From NCBI GenBank assembly GCA_964016885.1, contig OZ024741.1, forward strand, positions 414,424,081 to 414,488,080: DNA of 64,000 bases, given 5' to 3'. The position numbers and the translations under genes were made by a program. Shown here piece after piece: positions 51,201 through 63,100 of this stretch (positions are counted from its first letter, which is position 1; each line of letters begins with the position of its first letter). The DNA comes from Eledone cirrhosa. Taxonomy: Eukaryota > Mollusca > Cephalopoda > Octopoda > Eledonidae. The notes under the pieces were generated by a model. That model was not told where the DNA came from, made no database searches, and saw only the letters and a list, made by a program, of their open reading frames with translations.

Positions 51201-53285
51201 CCCCTCAACCCTGCTAACCCAATATTTCAGTACTGACCTTTAACCCCTCAACCCTGCTAACCCAATATTTCAGTACTGACCTTTAAGCCCTCAACCCTGC
51301 TAACCCAATATTACAATACTAACCTTTAACCCCTCAACCCTGCTAACCCAATATTTCAGTACTGACCTTTAACCCCTCAACTCGGCTAACCCAATATTAC
51401 AATACTAACCTTTAACCCCTCAACCCTGCTAACCCAATATTTCAGTACTGACCTTTAACCCCTCAACCCTGCTAACCCAATATTTCAGTACTAACCTTTA
51501 ACCCCTCAACCCTGCTAACCCAATATTTCAGTACTGACCTTTAACCCCTCAACCCTGCTAACCCAATATTACAATACTAACCTTTAACCCCTCAACCCTG
51601 CTAACCCAATATTTCAGTACTGACCTTTAACCCCTCAACCCTGCTAACCCAATATTTCAGTACTGACCTTTAACCCCTCAACCCTGCTAAACCAATATTT
51701 CAGTACTGACCTTTAACCCCTCAACCCTGCTAACCCAATATTTCAGTACTGACCTTTAAGCCCTCAACCCTGCTAACCCAATATTTCAGTACTGACCTTT
51801 AACCCCTCAACCCTGCTAAACCAATATTTCAGTACTGACCTTTAACCCCTCAACCCTGCTAACCCAATATTTCAGTACTGACCTTTAACCCCTCAACCCT
51901 GCTAAACCAATATTTCAGTACTGACCTTTAACCCCTCAACACTGCTAACCCAATATTTCAGTACTGACCTTTAACCCCTCAACCCTGCTAACCCAATATT
52001 TCAGTACTGACCTTTAACCCCTCAACCCTGCTAACCCAATATTTCAGTACTGACCTTTAACCCCTCAACCCTGCTAACCCAATATTTCAGTACTGACCTT
52101 TAACCCCTCAACCCTGCTAACCCAATATTTCAGTACTGACCTTTAACCCCTCAACCCTGCTAACCCAATATTTCAGTACTGACCTTTAACCCCTCAACTC
52201 TGCTAACCCAATATTTCAGTACTGACCTTTAACCCCTCAACCCTGCTAACCCAATATTTCAGTACTGACCTTTAACCCACCAACCCTGCTAACCCAATAT
52301 TTCAGTACTGACCTTTAATCCCTCAACCCTGCTAACCCAATATTTTAGTACTGACCTTTAACCCACCAACCCTGCTAACCCAATATTTCAGTACTGACCT
52401 TTAATCCCTCAACCCTGCTAACCCAATATTACTATACTAACTTTAACACCTCAACCCTGCTAACCCAATATTTCAGTACTGACCTTTAACCCCCAAACCC
52501 TGCTAACCCAATATTTCAGTACTGATCTTTAACCCCTCAACCCTGCTAACCCAATATTTCAGGACTGACCTTTAACCCCTCAATCCTGCTAACCCAATAT
52601 TTCAGTACTGACCTTTAACCCCTCAACCCTGCTAACCCAATATTTCAGTACTGACCTTTAATCCCTCAATCCTGCTAACCCAATATTTCAGTATTGACCT
52701 TTAACCCCTCAACCCTTCTAACCCAATATTTCAATACTAACCTTTAACCCCTCAACCCTTCTAACCCAATATTTTAGTACTAACCTTTAACCCCTCAACC
52801 CTGCTAACCCAATATTTCAATACTAACCTTTAACCCCTCAACCCTGCTAACCCAATATTTCAATACTAACCGTTAACCCCTCAACCCTGCTAACCCAATA
52901 TTTCAATACTGACCTTTAACCCCTCAACCCTGCTAACCCAAGATTTCAGTACTGACCTTTAACCCCTCAACCCTGCTAACCCAATATTTCAATACTAGCC
53001 TTTAACCCCTCAACCCTACTAACCCAATATTTCAATACTAACCTTTAACCCCTCAAACCTGCTAACCCAATATTTCAATACTAACCTTTAACCCCTCAAC
53101 CCTGCTAACCCAATATTTCGGTACTAACCTTTAACCCCTCAACCCTGCTAACCCAATATTTCAGTACTGAACTTTAACCCCTCAACCCTGCTAACCCAAT
53201 ATTTCAGTACTGAACTTTAACCCCTCAACCCTGCTAACCCAATATTTCAGTACTAACCTTTAACCCCTCAAACCTGCTAACCAAA
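48213..53285 (+). repeat. Large higher-order repeat, copy 2 (5,073 bp, 118 monomers)
   Basis: It has the same marker series as copy 1: E monomer 48514, cccctacaccc, cccttgaacc near 51,034, tttctgtactg 51057, gctcaccc, 42-bp monomer with tattactatactaacttt 52427-52468, caggactgacc 52563 and tttcggtac 53120. From caggactgacc to the next copy boundary the offset to copy 1 is constantly 5,073 bp. Copy 2 has extra A monomers with gctaaacc around 51.7-52.2 kb. Confidence 0.9.
52427..52468 (+). repeat. 42-bp monomer with tattactatactaacttt
   Basis: One C of acctttaac is missing. An identical 42-bp monomer starts at 47354, 5,073 bp earlier, and related forms start at 35649 and 37927. A rare length variant shared at the higher-order spacing proves that the block, not the monomer, was the unit of duplication. 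Confidence 0.92.
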
Positions 53286-56200
53286 TATTTCAAGACTGAA
53301 CTTTAACCCCTCAACCCTGCTAACACAATATTTCAATACTAATCTTTAACCCCTCAACCCAGCTAACCCAATATTTCAGTACTGACCTTTAACCCCTCAA
53401 CCCAGCTAACCCAATATTTCAGTACTGACCTTTAACCCCTCAACCCTGCTAACCCAAGATTTCAGTACTGACCTTTAACCCCTCAACCCTGCTAACCCAA
53501 TATTTCAGTACTAACCTTTAACCCCTCAACCCTGCTAACCCAATATTTAAGTACTGACCTTTAACCCCTCAACCCTGCTAACCCAATATTACAATACTAA
53601 CCTTTAACACCTCAACCCTGCCAACGCAATATTTCAATACTAACCTTTAACCCCTCAACCCAGCTAACCCAATATTTCAGTACTGACCTTTAACCCCTAC
53701 ACCCTGCTAACCCAATATTTCAGTACTGACCTTTAACCCCTCAACCCTGCTAACCCAATATTACAATACTAACCTTTAACCCCTCAACCCTGCTAACCCA
53801 ATATTACAATACTAACCTTTAACCCCTCAACCCTGCTAACCCAATATTTCAATACTAACCTTTAACTCCTCAACCCAGCTAACCCAATATTTCAATACTA
53901 ACCTTTAACCCCTCAACCCTGCTAACCCAATATTTAAATACTAACCTTTAACTCCTCAACCCAGCTAACCCAATATTACAATACTAACCTTTAACCCCTC
54001 AACCCTGCTAACCCAATATTTCAATACTAACCTTTAACTCCTCAACTCTGCTAACCCAATATTTCAGTACTAACCTTTAACCCCTCAACCCTGCTAACCC
54101 AATATTTCAGTACTGACCTTTAACCCCTCAACGCTGCTAACCCAATATTTCAATACTAACCTTTAACTCCTCAACCCTGCTAACCCAATATTTCAGTACT
54201 GACCTTTAACCCCTCAACCCTGCTAACCCAATATTTTAGTACTAAACTTTAACTCCTCAACCCTGCTAACCCAATATTACAGTACTGACCTTTAACCCCT
54301 CAACCCTGCTAACCCAATATTTCAGTACTAACCTTTAACCCCTCAACCCTGCTAACCCAAGATTTCAGTACTGACCTTTAACCCCTCAACCCTGCTAACC
54401 CAATATTTCAGTACTAACCTTTAACTCCTCAACCCTGCTAACCCAATATTTAAGTACTGACCTTTAACCCCTCAACCCTGCTAACCCAATATTTCAATAC
54501 TAACCTTTACCTCCTCAACCCAGCTAACCCAATATTTCAATACTAACCTTTAACCCCTCAACCCTGCTAACCCAATATTTCAATACTAACCTTTAACCCC
54601 TCAACCCTGCTAACCCAATATTACAATACTTACCTTTAACCCCTCAACCCTGCTAACCCAATATTTCAGTACTGACCTTTAACCCCTCAACCCTGCTAAC
54701 CCAATATTTCAGTACTGACCTTTAACCCCTCAACCCTGCTAACCCAATATTTCAGTACTAACCTTTAACCCCTCAACCCTGCTAACCCAATATTTCAGTA
54801 CTGACCTTTAACCCCTCAACCCTGCTAACCCAATATTTCAGTACTAACCTTTAACCCCTCAACCCTGCTAACCCAATATTTCAGTACTAACCTTTAACCC
54901 CTCAACCCTGCTAACCCAATATTTCAATACTAACCTTTAACCCCTCAACCCTGCTAACCCAATATTTCAGTACTGACCTTTAACCCCTCAACCCTGCTAA
55001 CCCAATATTACAATACTAACCTTTAACCCTTCAACCCTGCTAACCCAATATTTCAATACTAACCTTTAACCCCTCAACCCTGCTAACCCAATATTTCAGT
55101 ACTGACCTTTAACCCCTCAACCCTGCTAACCCAATATTACAATACTAACCTTTAACCCTTCAACCCTGCTAACCCAATATTTCAATACTAACCTTTAACC
55201 CCTCAACCCTGCTAACCCAATATTTCAGTACTGACCTTTAACCCCTCAACCCTGCTAACCCAATATTACAATACTAACCTTTAACCCCTCAACCCTGCTA
55301 ACCCAATATTTCAGTACTGTCCTTTAACCCCTCAACCCTGCTAACCCAATATTTCAGTACTGACCTTTAACCCCTCAACCCTGCTAACCCAATATTTCAA
55401 TACTAACCTTTAACCCCTCAACCCTGCTAACCCAATATTTCAGTACTGACCTTTAACCCCTCAACCCTGCTAACCCAATATTTCAATACTAACCTTTAAC
55501 CCCTCAACCCTGCTAACTCAATATTTCAGTACTGACCTTTAACCCCTCAACCCTGCTAACCCAATATTTCAGTACTGACCTTTAACCACTCAACCCTGCT
55601 AACCCAATATTTCAGTACTGACCTTTAACCCCTCAACCCTGCTAACCCAATATTTCAATACTAACCTTTAACCCCTCAACTCTGCTAACCCAATATTTCA
55701 GTACTGACCTTTAACCCCTCAACCCTGCTAACCCAATATTTCAGTACTGACCTTTAACCCCTCAACCCTGCTAACCCAATATTTCAATACTAACCTTTAA
55801 CCCCTCAACTCTGCTAACCCAATATTTCAGTACTGACCTTTAACTCCTCAACCCTGCTAACCCAATATTTCAATACTAACCTTTAACCCCTCAACCCTGC
55901 TAACCCAATATTACAATACTAACCTTTAACCCCTCAACCCTGCTAACCCAATATTTCAGTACTGACCTTTAATCCCTCAACCCTGCTAACCCAATATTTC
56001 AGTACTGACCTTTAACCCTTGAACCCTGCTAACCCAATATTTCTGTACTGACCTTTAACCCCTCAACCCTGCTCACCCAATATTTCAGTACTGACCTTTA
56101 ACCCCTCAACCCTGCTAACCCAATATTACAATACTAACCTTTAACCCCTCAACCCTGCTAACCCAATATTTCAGTACTGACCTTTAACCCCTCAACCCTG

Positions 56201-58315
56201 CTAACCCAATATTTCAGTACTGACCTTTAACCCCTCAACCCTGCTAACCCAATATTTCAGTACTGACCTTTAAGCCCTCAACCCTGCTAACCCAATATTA
56301 CAATACTAACCTTTAACCCCTCAACCCTGCTAACCCAATATTTCAGTACTGACCTTTAACCCCTCAACCCTGCTAACCCAATATTTCAGTACTAACCTTT
56401 AACCCCTCAACCCTGCTAACCCAATATTTCAGTACTGACCTTTAACCCCTCAACCCTGCTAACCCAATATTACAATACTAACCTTTAACCCCTCAACCCT
56501 GCTAACCCAATATTTCAGTACTGACCTTTAACCCCTCAACCCTGCTAACCCAATATTTCAGTACTGACCTTTAACCCCTCAACCCTGCTAAACCAATATT
56601 TCAGTACTGACCTTTAACCCCTCAACCCTGCTAACCCAATATTTCAGTAATGACCTTTAAGCCCTCAACCCTGCTAACCCAATATTTCAGTACTGACCTT
56701 TAACCCCTCAACCCTGCTAAACCAATATTTCAGTACTGACCTTTAACCCCTCAACCCTGCTAACCCAATATTTCAGTACTGACCTTTAACCCCTCAACCC
56801 TGCTAAACCAATATTTCAGTACTGACCTTTAACCCCTCAACCCTGCTAACCCAATATTTCAGTACTGACCTTTAACCCCTCAACCCTGCTAACCCAATAT
56901 TTCAGTACTGACCTTTAACCCCTCAACCCTGCTAACCCAATATTTCAGTACTGACCTTTAACCCCTCAACCCTGCTAACCCAATATTTCAGTACTGACCT
57001 TTAACCCCTCAACCCTGCTAACCCAATATTTCAGTACTGACCTTTAACCCCTCAACCCTGCTAACCCAATATTACAATACTAACCTTTAACCCCTCAACC
57101 CTGCTAACCCAATATTTCAGTACTGACCTTTAACCCCTCAACCCTGCTAAACCAATATTTCAGTACTGACCTTTAACCCCTCAACCCTGCTAACCCAATA
57201 TTTCAGTACTGACCTTTAACCCCTCAACCCTGCTAACCCAATATTTCAGTACTGACCTTTAAGCCCTCAACCCTGCTAACCCAATATTACAATACTAACC
57301 TTTAACCCCTCAACCCTGCTAACCCAATATTTCAGTACTGACCTTTAACCCCTCAACCCTGCTAACCCAATATTTCAGTACTGACCTTTAACCCCTCAAC
57401 CCTGCTAACCCAATATTTCAATACTAACCTTTAACCCCTCAACCCTGCTAACCCAATATTTCAGTACTGACCTTTAACCCCTCAACCCTACTAACCCAAT
57501 ATTTCAGTACTGACCTTTAACCCCTCAACCCTGCTAACCCAATATTTCAGTACTGACCTTTAACCCCTCAACCCTGCTAACCCAATATTTCAGTACTGAC
57601 CTTTAACCCCTCAACCCTGCTAACCCAATATTTCAGTACTGACCTTTAACCCCTCAACCCTGCTAACCCAATATTTCAGTACTGACCTTTAACCCACCAA
57701 CCCTGCTAACCCAATATTTCAGTACTGACCTTTAACCCCTCAACCCTACTAACCCAATATTTCAGTACTGACCTTTAACCCCTCAACCCTACTAACCCAA
57801 TATTTCAGTACTGACCTTTAACCCCTCAACCCTACTAACCCAATATTTCAGTACTGACCTTTAACCCACCAACCCTGCTAACCCAATATTTCAGTACTGA
57901 CCTTTAACCCCTCAACCCTGCTAACCCAATATTTTAGTACTGACCTTTAACCCACCAACCCTGCTAACCCAATATTTCAGTACTGACCTTTAACCCTCAA
58001 CCCTACTAACCCAATATTTCAGTACTGACCTTTAACCCCTCAACCCTGCTAACCCAATATAACAATACTAACCTTTAACACCTCAACCCTGCTAACCCAA
58101 TATTTCAGTACTGACCTTTAACCCCTCAACCCTGCTAACCCAATATTTCAGTACTGATCTTTAACCCCTCAACCCTGCTAACCCAATATTTCAGGACTGA
58201 CCTTTAACCCCTCAATCCTGCTAACCCAATATTTCAGTACTGACCTTTAACCCCTCAACCCTGCTAACCCAATATTTCAGTACTGACCTTTAATCCCTCA
58301 ACCCTGCTAACCCAA
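53286..58315 (+). repeat. Large higher-order repeat, copy 3 (right end diverged)
   Basis: The marker series continues: E monomer 53587 (5,073 bp after the one at 48514), cccctacaccc near 53,696, aacccagc group, cccttgaacc and tttctgtactg 56044, gctcaccc, taagccctc, caccaacc with tattttagtac, tataacaatac and caggactgacc 58195 (5,632 bp after 52563). The right part is expanded by A monomers and lacks the tttcggtac and ttcaagactgaac markers. It ends where the cttctaaccc run begins. The limit is approximate. Confidence 0.82.
57973..58014 (+). repeat. 42-bp monomer
   Basis: One C is missing from the central run (ttaaccctcaaccctac). This loss is private to this copy, since no equivalent short monomer lies at the matching place in copies 1 and 2. 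Confidence 0.9.
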
Positions 58316-58788
58316 TATTTCAGTACTGACCTTTAACCCCTCAACCCTTCTAACCCAATATTTCAATACTAACCTTTAACCCCTCAACCCTTCTAACCCA
58401 ATATTTCAGTACTAACCTTTAACCCCTCAACCCTTCTAACCCAATATTTCAATACTAACCTTTAACCCCTCAACCCTTCTAACCCAATATTTCAGTACTA
58501 ACCTTTAACCCCTCAACCCTTCTAACCCAATATTTCAGTACTAACCTTTAACCCCTCAACCCTTCTAACCCAATATTTCAGTACTAACCTTTAACCCCTC
58601 AACCCTTCTAACCCAATATTTCAATACTAACCTTTAACCCCTCAACCCTTCTAACCCAATATTTCAGTACTGACCTTTAACCCCTCAACCCTTCTAACCC
58701 AATATTTCAATACTAACCTTTAACCCCTCAACCCTTCTAACCCAATATTTCAATACTAACCTTTAACCCCTCAACCCTTCTAACCCAA
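58316..58788 (+). repeat. Run of 11 monomers sharing the cccttctaaccc variant
   Basis: Eleven consecutive monomers (473 bp) have cttctaaccc in place of ctgctaaccc, while the A, B and C forms at bases 8 and 13 still vary within the run. Elsewhere this variant occurs singly or as a neighbouring pair. The + strand of the C members in this run has no guanine at all. The run is best explained by local amplification or conversion. Confidence 0.92.
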
Positions 58789-59734
58789 TATTTCAGTACT
58801 AACCTTTAACCCCTCAACCCTGCTAACCCAATATTTCAATACTAACCTTTAACCCCTCAACCCTGCTAACCCAATATTTCAATACTAACCTTTAACCCCT
58901 CAACCCTGCTAACCCAATATTTCAGTACTGACCTTTAACCCCTCAACCCTGCTAACCCAATATTTCAATACTAACCTTTAACCCCTCAACCCTGCTAACC
59001 CAATATTTCAGTACTGACCTTTAACCCCTCAACCCTGCTAACCCAATATTTCAATACTAACCTTTAACCCCTCAACCCTGCTAACCCAATATTTCAGTAC
59101 TGACCTTTAACCCCTCAACCCTTCTAACCCAATATTTCAATACTAACCTTTAACCCCTCAACCCTGCTAACCCAATATTTCAATACTAACCTTTAACCCC
59201 TCAACTCTGCTAACCCAATATTTCAGTACTAACCTTTAACCCCTCAACCCTGCTAACCCAATATTTCAATACTAACCTTTAACCCCTCAACCCTGCTAAC
59301 CCAATATTTCAGTACTGACCTTTAACCCCTCAACCCTGCTAACCCAATATTTCAATACTAACCTTTAACCCCTCAACCCTGCTAACCCAATATTTCAGTA
59401 CTAACCTTTAACCCCTCAACCCTGCTAACCCAATATTTCAATACTAACCTTTAACCCCTCAACCCTGCTAACCCAATATTTCAGTACTGACCTTTAACCC
59501 CTCAACCCTGCTAACCCAATATTTCAATACTAACCTTTAACCCATCAACCCTGCTAACCCAATATTTCAGTACTGACCTTTAATCCCTCAACCCTTCTAA
59601 CCCAATATTTCAATACTGACCTTTAACCCCTCAACCCTACTAACCCAATATTTCAGTACTGACCTTTAATCCCTCAACCCTTCTAACCCAATATTTCAAT
59701 ACTAACCTTTAACCCCTCAACCCTGCTAACCCAA

Positions 59735-62700
59735 TATTTCAGTACTGACCTTTAAGCCCTCAACCCTGCTAACCCAATATTACAATACTTACCTTTAACC
59801 CCTCAACCCTGCTAACCCAATATTTCAGTACTGACCTTTAACCCCTCAACCCTGCTAACCCAATATTTCAGTACTGACCTTTAACCCCTCAACCCTACTA
59901 ACCCAATATTTCAGTACTGACCTTTAACCCCTCAACCCTACTAAACCAATATTTCAGTACTGACCTTTAACCCCTCAACCCTGCTAACCCAATATTTCAG
60001 TACTGACCTTTAACCCCTCAACCCTGCTAACCCAATATTTCAGTACTGACCTTTAACCCCTCAACCCTACTAACCCAATATTTCAGTACTGACCTTTAAC
60101 CCCTCAACCCTGCTAACCCAATATTTCAGTAGTGACCTTTAACCCCCCAACCCTGCTAACCCAATATTTCAGTACTGACCTTTAACCCCTCAACCCTACT
60201 AACCCACTATTTCAGTACTGACCTTTAACCCCTCAACCCTGCTAACCCAATATTTCAGTACTGACTTTAACCCCTCAACCCTGCTAACCCAATATTTCAG
60301 TACTGACCTTTAACCCACCAACCCTGCTAACCCAATATTTCAGTACTGACCTTTAATCCCTCAACCCTGCTAACCCAATATTTTAGTACTGACCTTTAAC
60401 CCACCAACCCTGCTAACCCAATATTTCAGTACTGACCTTTAACCCCTCATCCCTGCTAACCCAATATTTCAGGACTGACCTTTAACCCCTCAACCCTTCT
60501 AACCCAATATTTCAATACTAACCTTTAACCCCTCAACCATTCTAACCCAATATTTCAGTACTGACCTTTAACCCCTCAACTCTGCTAACCCAATATTTCA
60601 GTACTGACCTTTAACCCCTCAACCCTGCTAACCCAATATTTCAATACTAACCTTTAACCCCTCAACCCTGCTAACCCAATATTTCAGTACTGACCTTTAA
60701 CCCCTCAACCCTGCTAACCCAATATTTCAATACTAACCTTTAACCCCTCAACCCTGCTAACCCAATATTTCAGTACTGACCTTTAATCCCTCAACCCTTC
60801 TAACCCAATATTTCAGTACTGACCTTTAACCCCTCAACCCTGCTAACCCAATATTTCAATACTAACCTTTAACCCCTCAACCCTGCTAACCCAATATTTC
60901 AGTACTGACCTTTAACCCCTCAACCCTGCTAACCCAATATTTCAATACTGACCTTTAACCCCTCAACCCTGCTAACCCAATATTTCAATACTAACCTTTA
61001 ACCCCTCAACCCTGCTAACCCAATATTTCAATACTAACCTTTAACCCCTCAACCCTGCTAACCCAATATTTCAATACTAACCTTTAACCCCTCAACCCTG
61101 CTAACCCAATATTTCAGTACTAACCTTTAACCCCTCAACCCTGCTAACCCAATATTTCAGTACTGACCTTTAACCCCTCAACCCTTCTAACCCAATATTT
61201 CAGTACTAACCTTTAACCCCTCAACCCTGCTAACCCAATATTTCAATACTAACCTTTAACCCCTCAACCCTGCTAACCCAATATTTCAGTACTGACCTTT
61301 AACCCCTCAACCCTGCTAACCCAATATTTCAATACTAACCTTTAACCCCTCAACCCTGCTAACCCAATATTTCAATACTAACCTTTAACCCCTCAACCCT
61401 GCTAACCCAATATTTCAATACTAACCTTTAACCCCTCAACCCTGCTAACCCAATATTACAATACTTACCTTTAACCCCTCAACCCTGCTAACCCAATATT
61501 TCAGTACTGACCTTTAACCCCTCAACCCTGCTAACCCAATATTTCAGTACTGACCTTTAACCCCTCAACCCTGCTAACCCAATATTTCAGTACTGACCTT
61601 TAACCCCTCAACCCTACTAACCCAATATTTCAGTACTGACCTTTAACCCCTCAACCCTACTAAACCAATATTTCAGTACTGACCTTTAACCCCTCAACCC
61701 TGCTAACCCAATATTTCAGTACTGACCTTTAACCCCTCAACCCTGCTAACCCAATATTTCAGTACTGACCTTTAACCCCTCAACCCTACTAACCCAATAT
61801 TTCAGTACTGACCTTTAACCCCTCAACCCTGCTAACCCAATATTTCAGTACTGACCTTTAACCCCCCAACCCTGCTAACCCAATATTTCAGTACTGACCT
61901 TTAACCCCTCAACCCTACTAACCCACTATTTCAGTACTGACCTTTAACCCCTCAACCCTGCTAACCCAATATTTCAGTACTGACCTTTAACCCCTCAACC
62001 CTGCTAACCCAATATTTCAGTACTGACCTTTAACCCACCAACCCTGCTAACCCAATATTTCAGTACTGACCTTTAATCCCTCAACCCTGCTAACCCAATA
62101 TTTTAGTACTGACCTTTAACCCACCAACCCTGCTAACCCAATATTTCAGTACTGACCTTTAATCCCTCAACCCTGCTAACCCAATATTTTAGTACTGACC
62201 TTTAACCCACCAACCCTGCTAACCCAATATTTCAGTACTGACCTTTAACCCCTCATCCCTGCTAACCCAATATTTCAGGACTGACCTTTAACCCCTCAAT
62301 CCTGCTAACCCAATATTTCAGTACTGACCTTTAACCCCTCAACCCTGCTAACCCAATATTTCAGTACTGACCTTTAATCCCTCAACCCTGCTAACCCAAT
62401 ATTTCAGTACTGACCTTTAACCCCTCAACCCTTCTAACCCAATATTTCAATACTAACCTTTAACCCCTCAACCATTCTAACCCAATATTTCAGTACTAAC
62501 CTTTAACCCCTCAACCCTGCTAACCCAATATTTCAATACTAACCTTTAACCCCTCAACCCTGCTAACCCAATATTTCAGTACTGACCTTTAACCCCTCAA
62601 CTCTGCTAACCCAATATTTCAGTACTGACCTTTAACCCCTCAACCCTGCTAACCCAATATTTCAATACTAACCTTTAACCCCTCAACCCTGCTAACCCAA

Positions 62701-63100
62701 TATTTCAGTACTGACCTTTAACCCCTCAACCCTGCTAACCCAATATTTCAATACTAACCTTTAACCCCTCAACCCTGCTAACCCAATATTTCAGTACTGA
62801 CCTTTAATCCCTCAACCCTTCTAACCCAATATTTCAGTACTGACCTTTAACCCCTCAACCCTGCTAACCCAATATTTCAGTACTGACCTTTAACCCCTCA
62901 ACCCTGCTAACCCAATATTTCAATACTGACCTTTAACCCCTCAACCCTGCTAACCCAATATTTCAATACTAACCTTTAACCCCTCAACCCTGCTAACCCA
63001 ATATTTCAATACTAACCTTTAACCCCTCAACCCTGCTAACCCAATATTTCAATACTAACCTTTAACCCCTCAACCCTGCTAACCCAATATTTCAGTACTG
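59735..63100 (+). repeat. About 1.7-1.8-kb tandem duplication near the right edge
   Basis: Shared markers in the two copies are tattacaatacttacc at 59778/61454 (offset 1,676), ccctactaaacc, taaccccccaacc, acccactatttcag at 60207/61926 (1,719), caccaacc, taatccctc with tattttagtac, cctcatccctgc at 60450/62256 (1,806), caggactgacc and ccattctaaccc. The offset grows stepwise, so the second copy gained about three monomers. The 42-bp monomer at 60251-60292 is found only in the first copy. Confidence 0.85.
60251..60292 (+). repeat. 42-bp monomer (last length variant)
   Basis: One C is missing (actgactttaac). From 60293 to the end of the window 86 monomers in a row are again exactly 43 bp. Confidence 0.9.
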
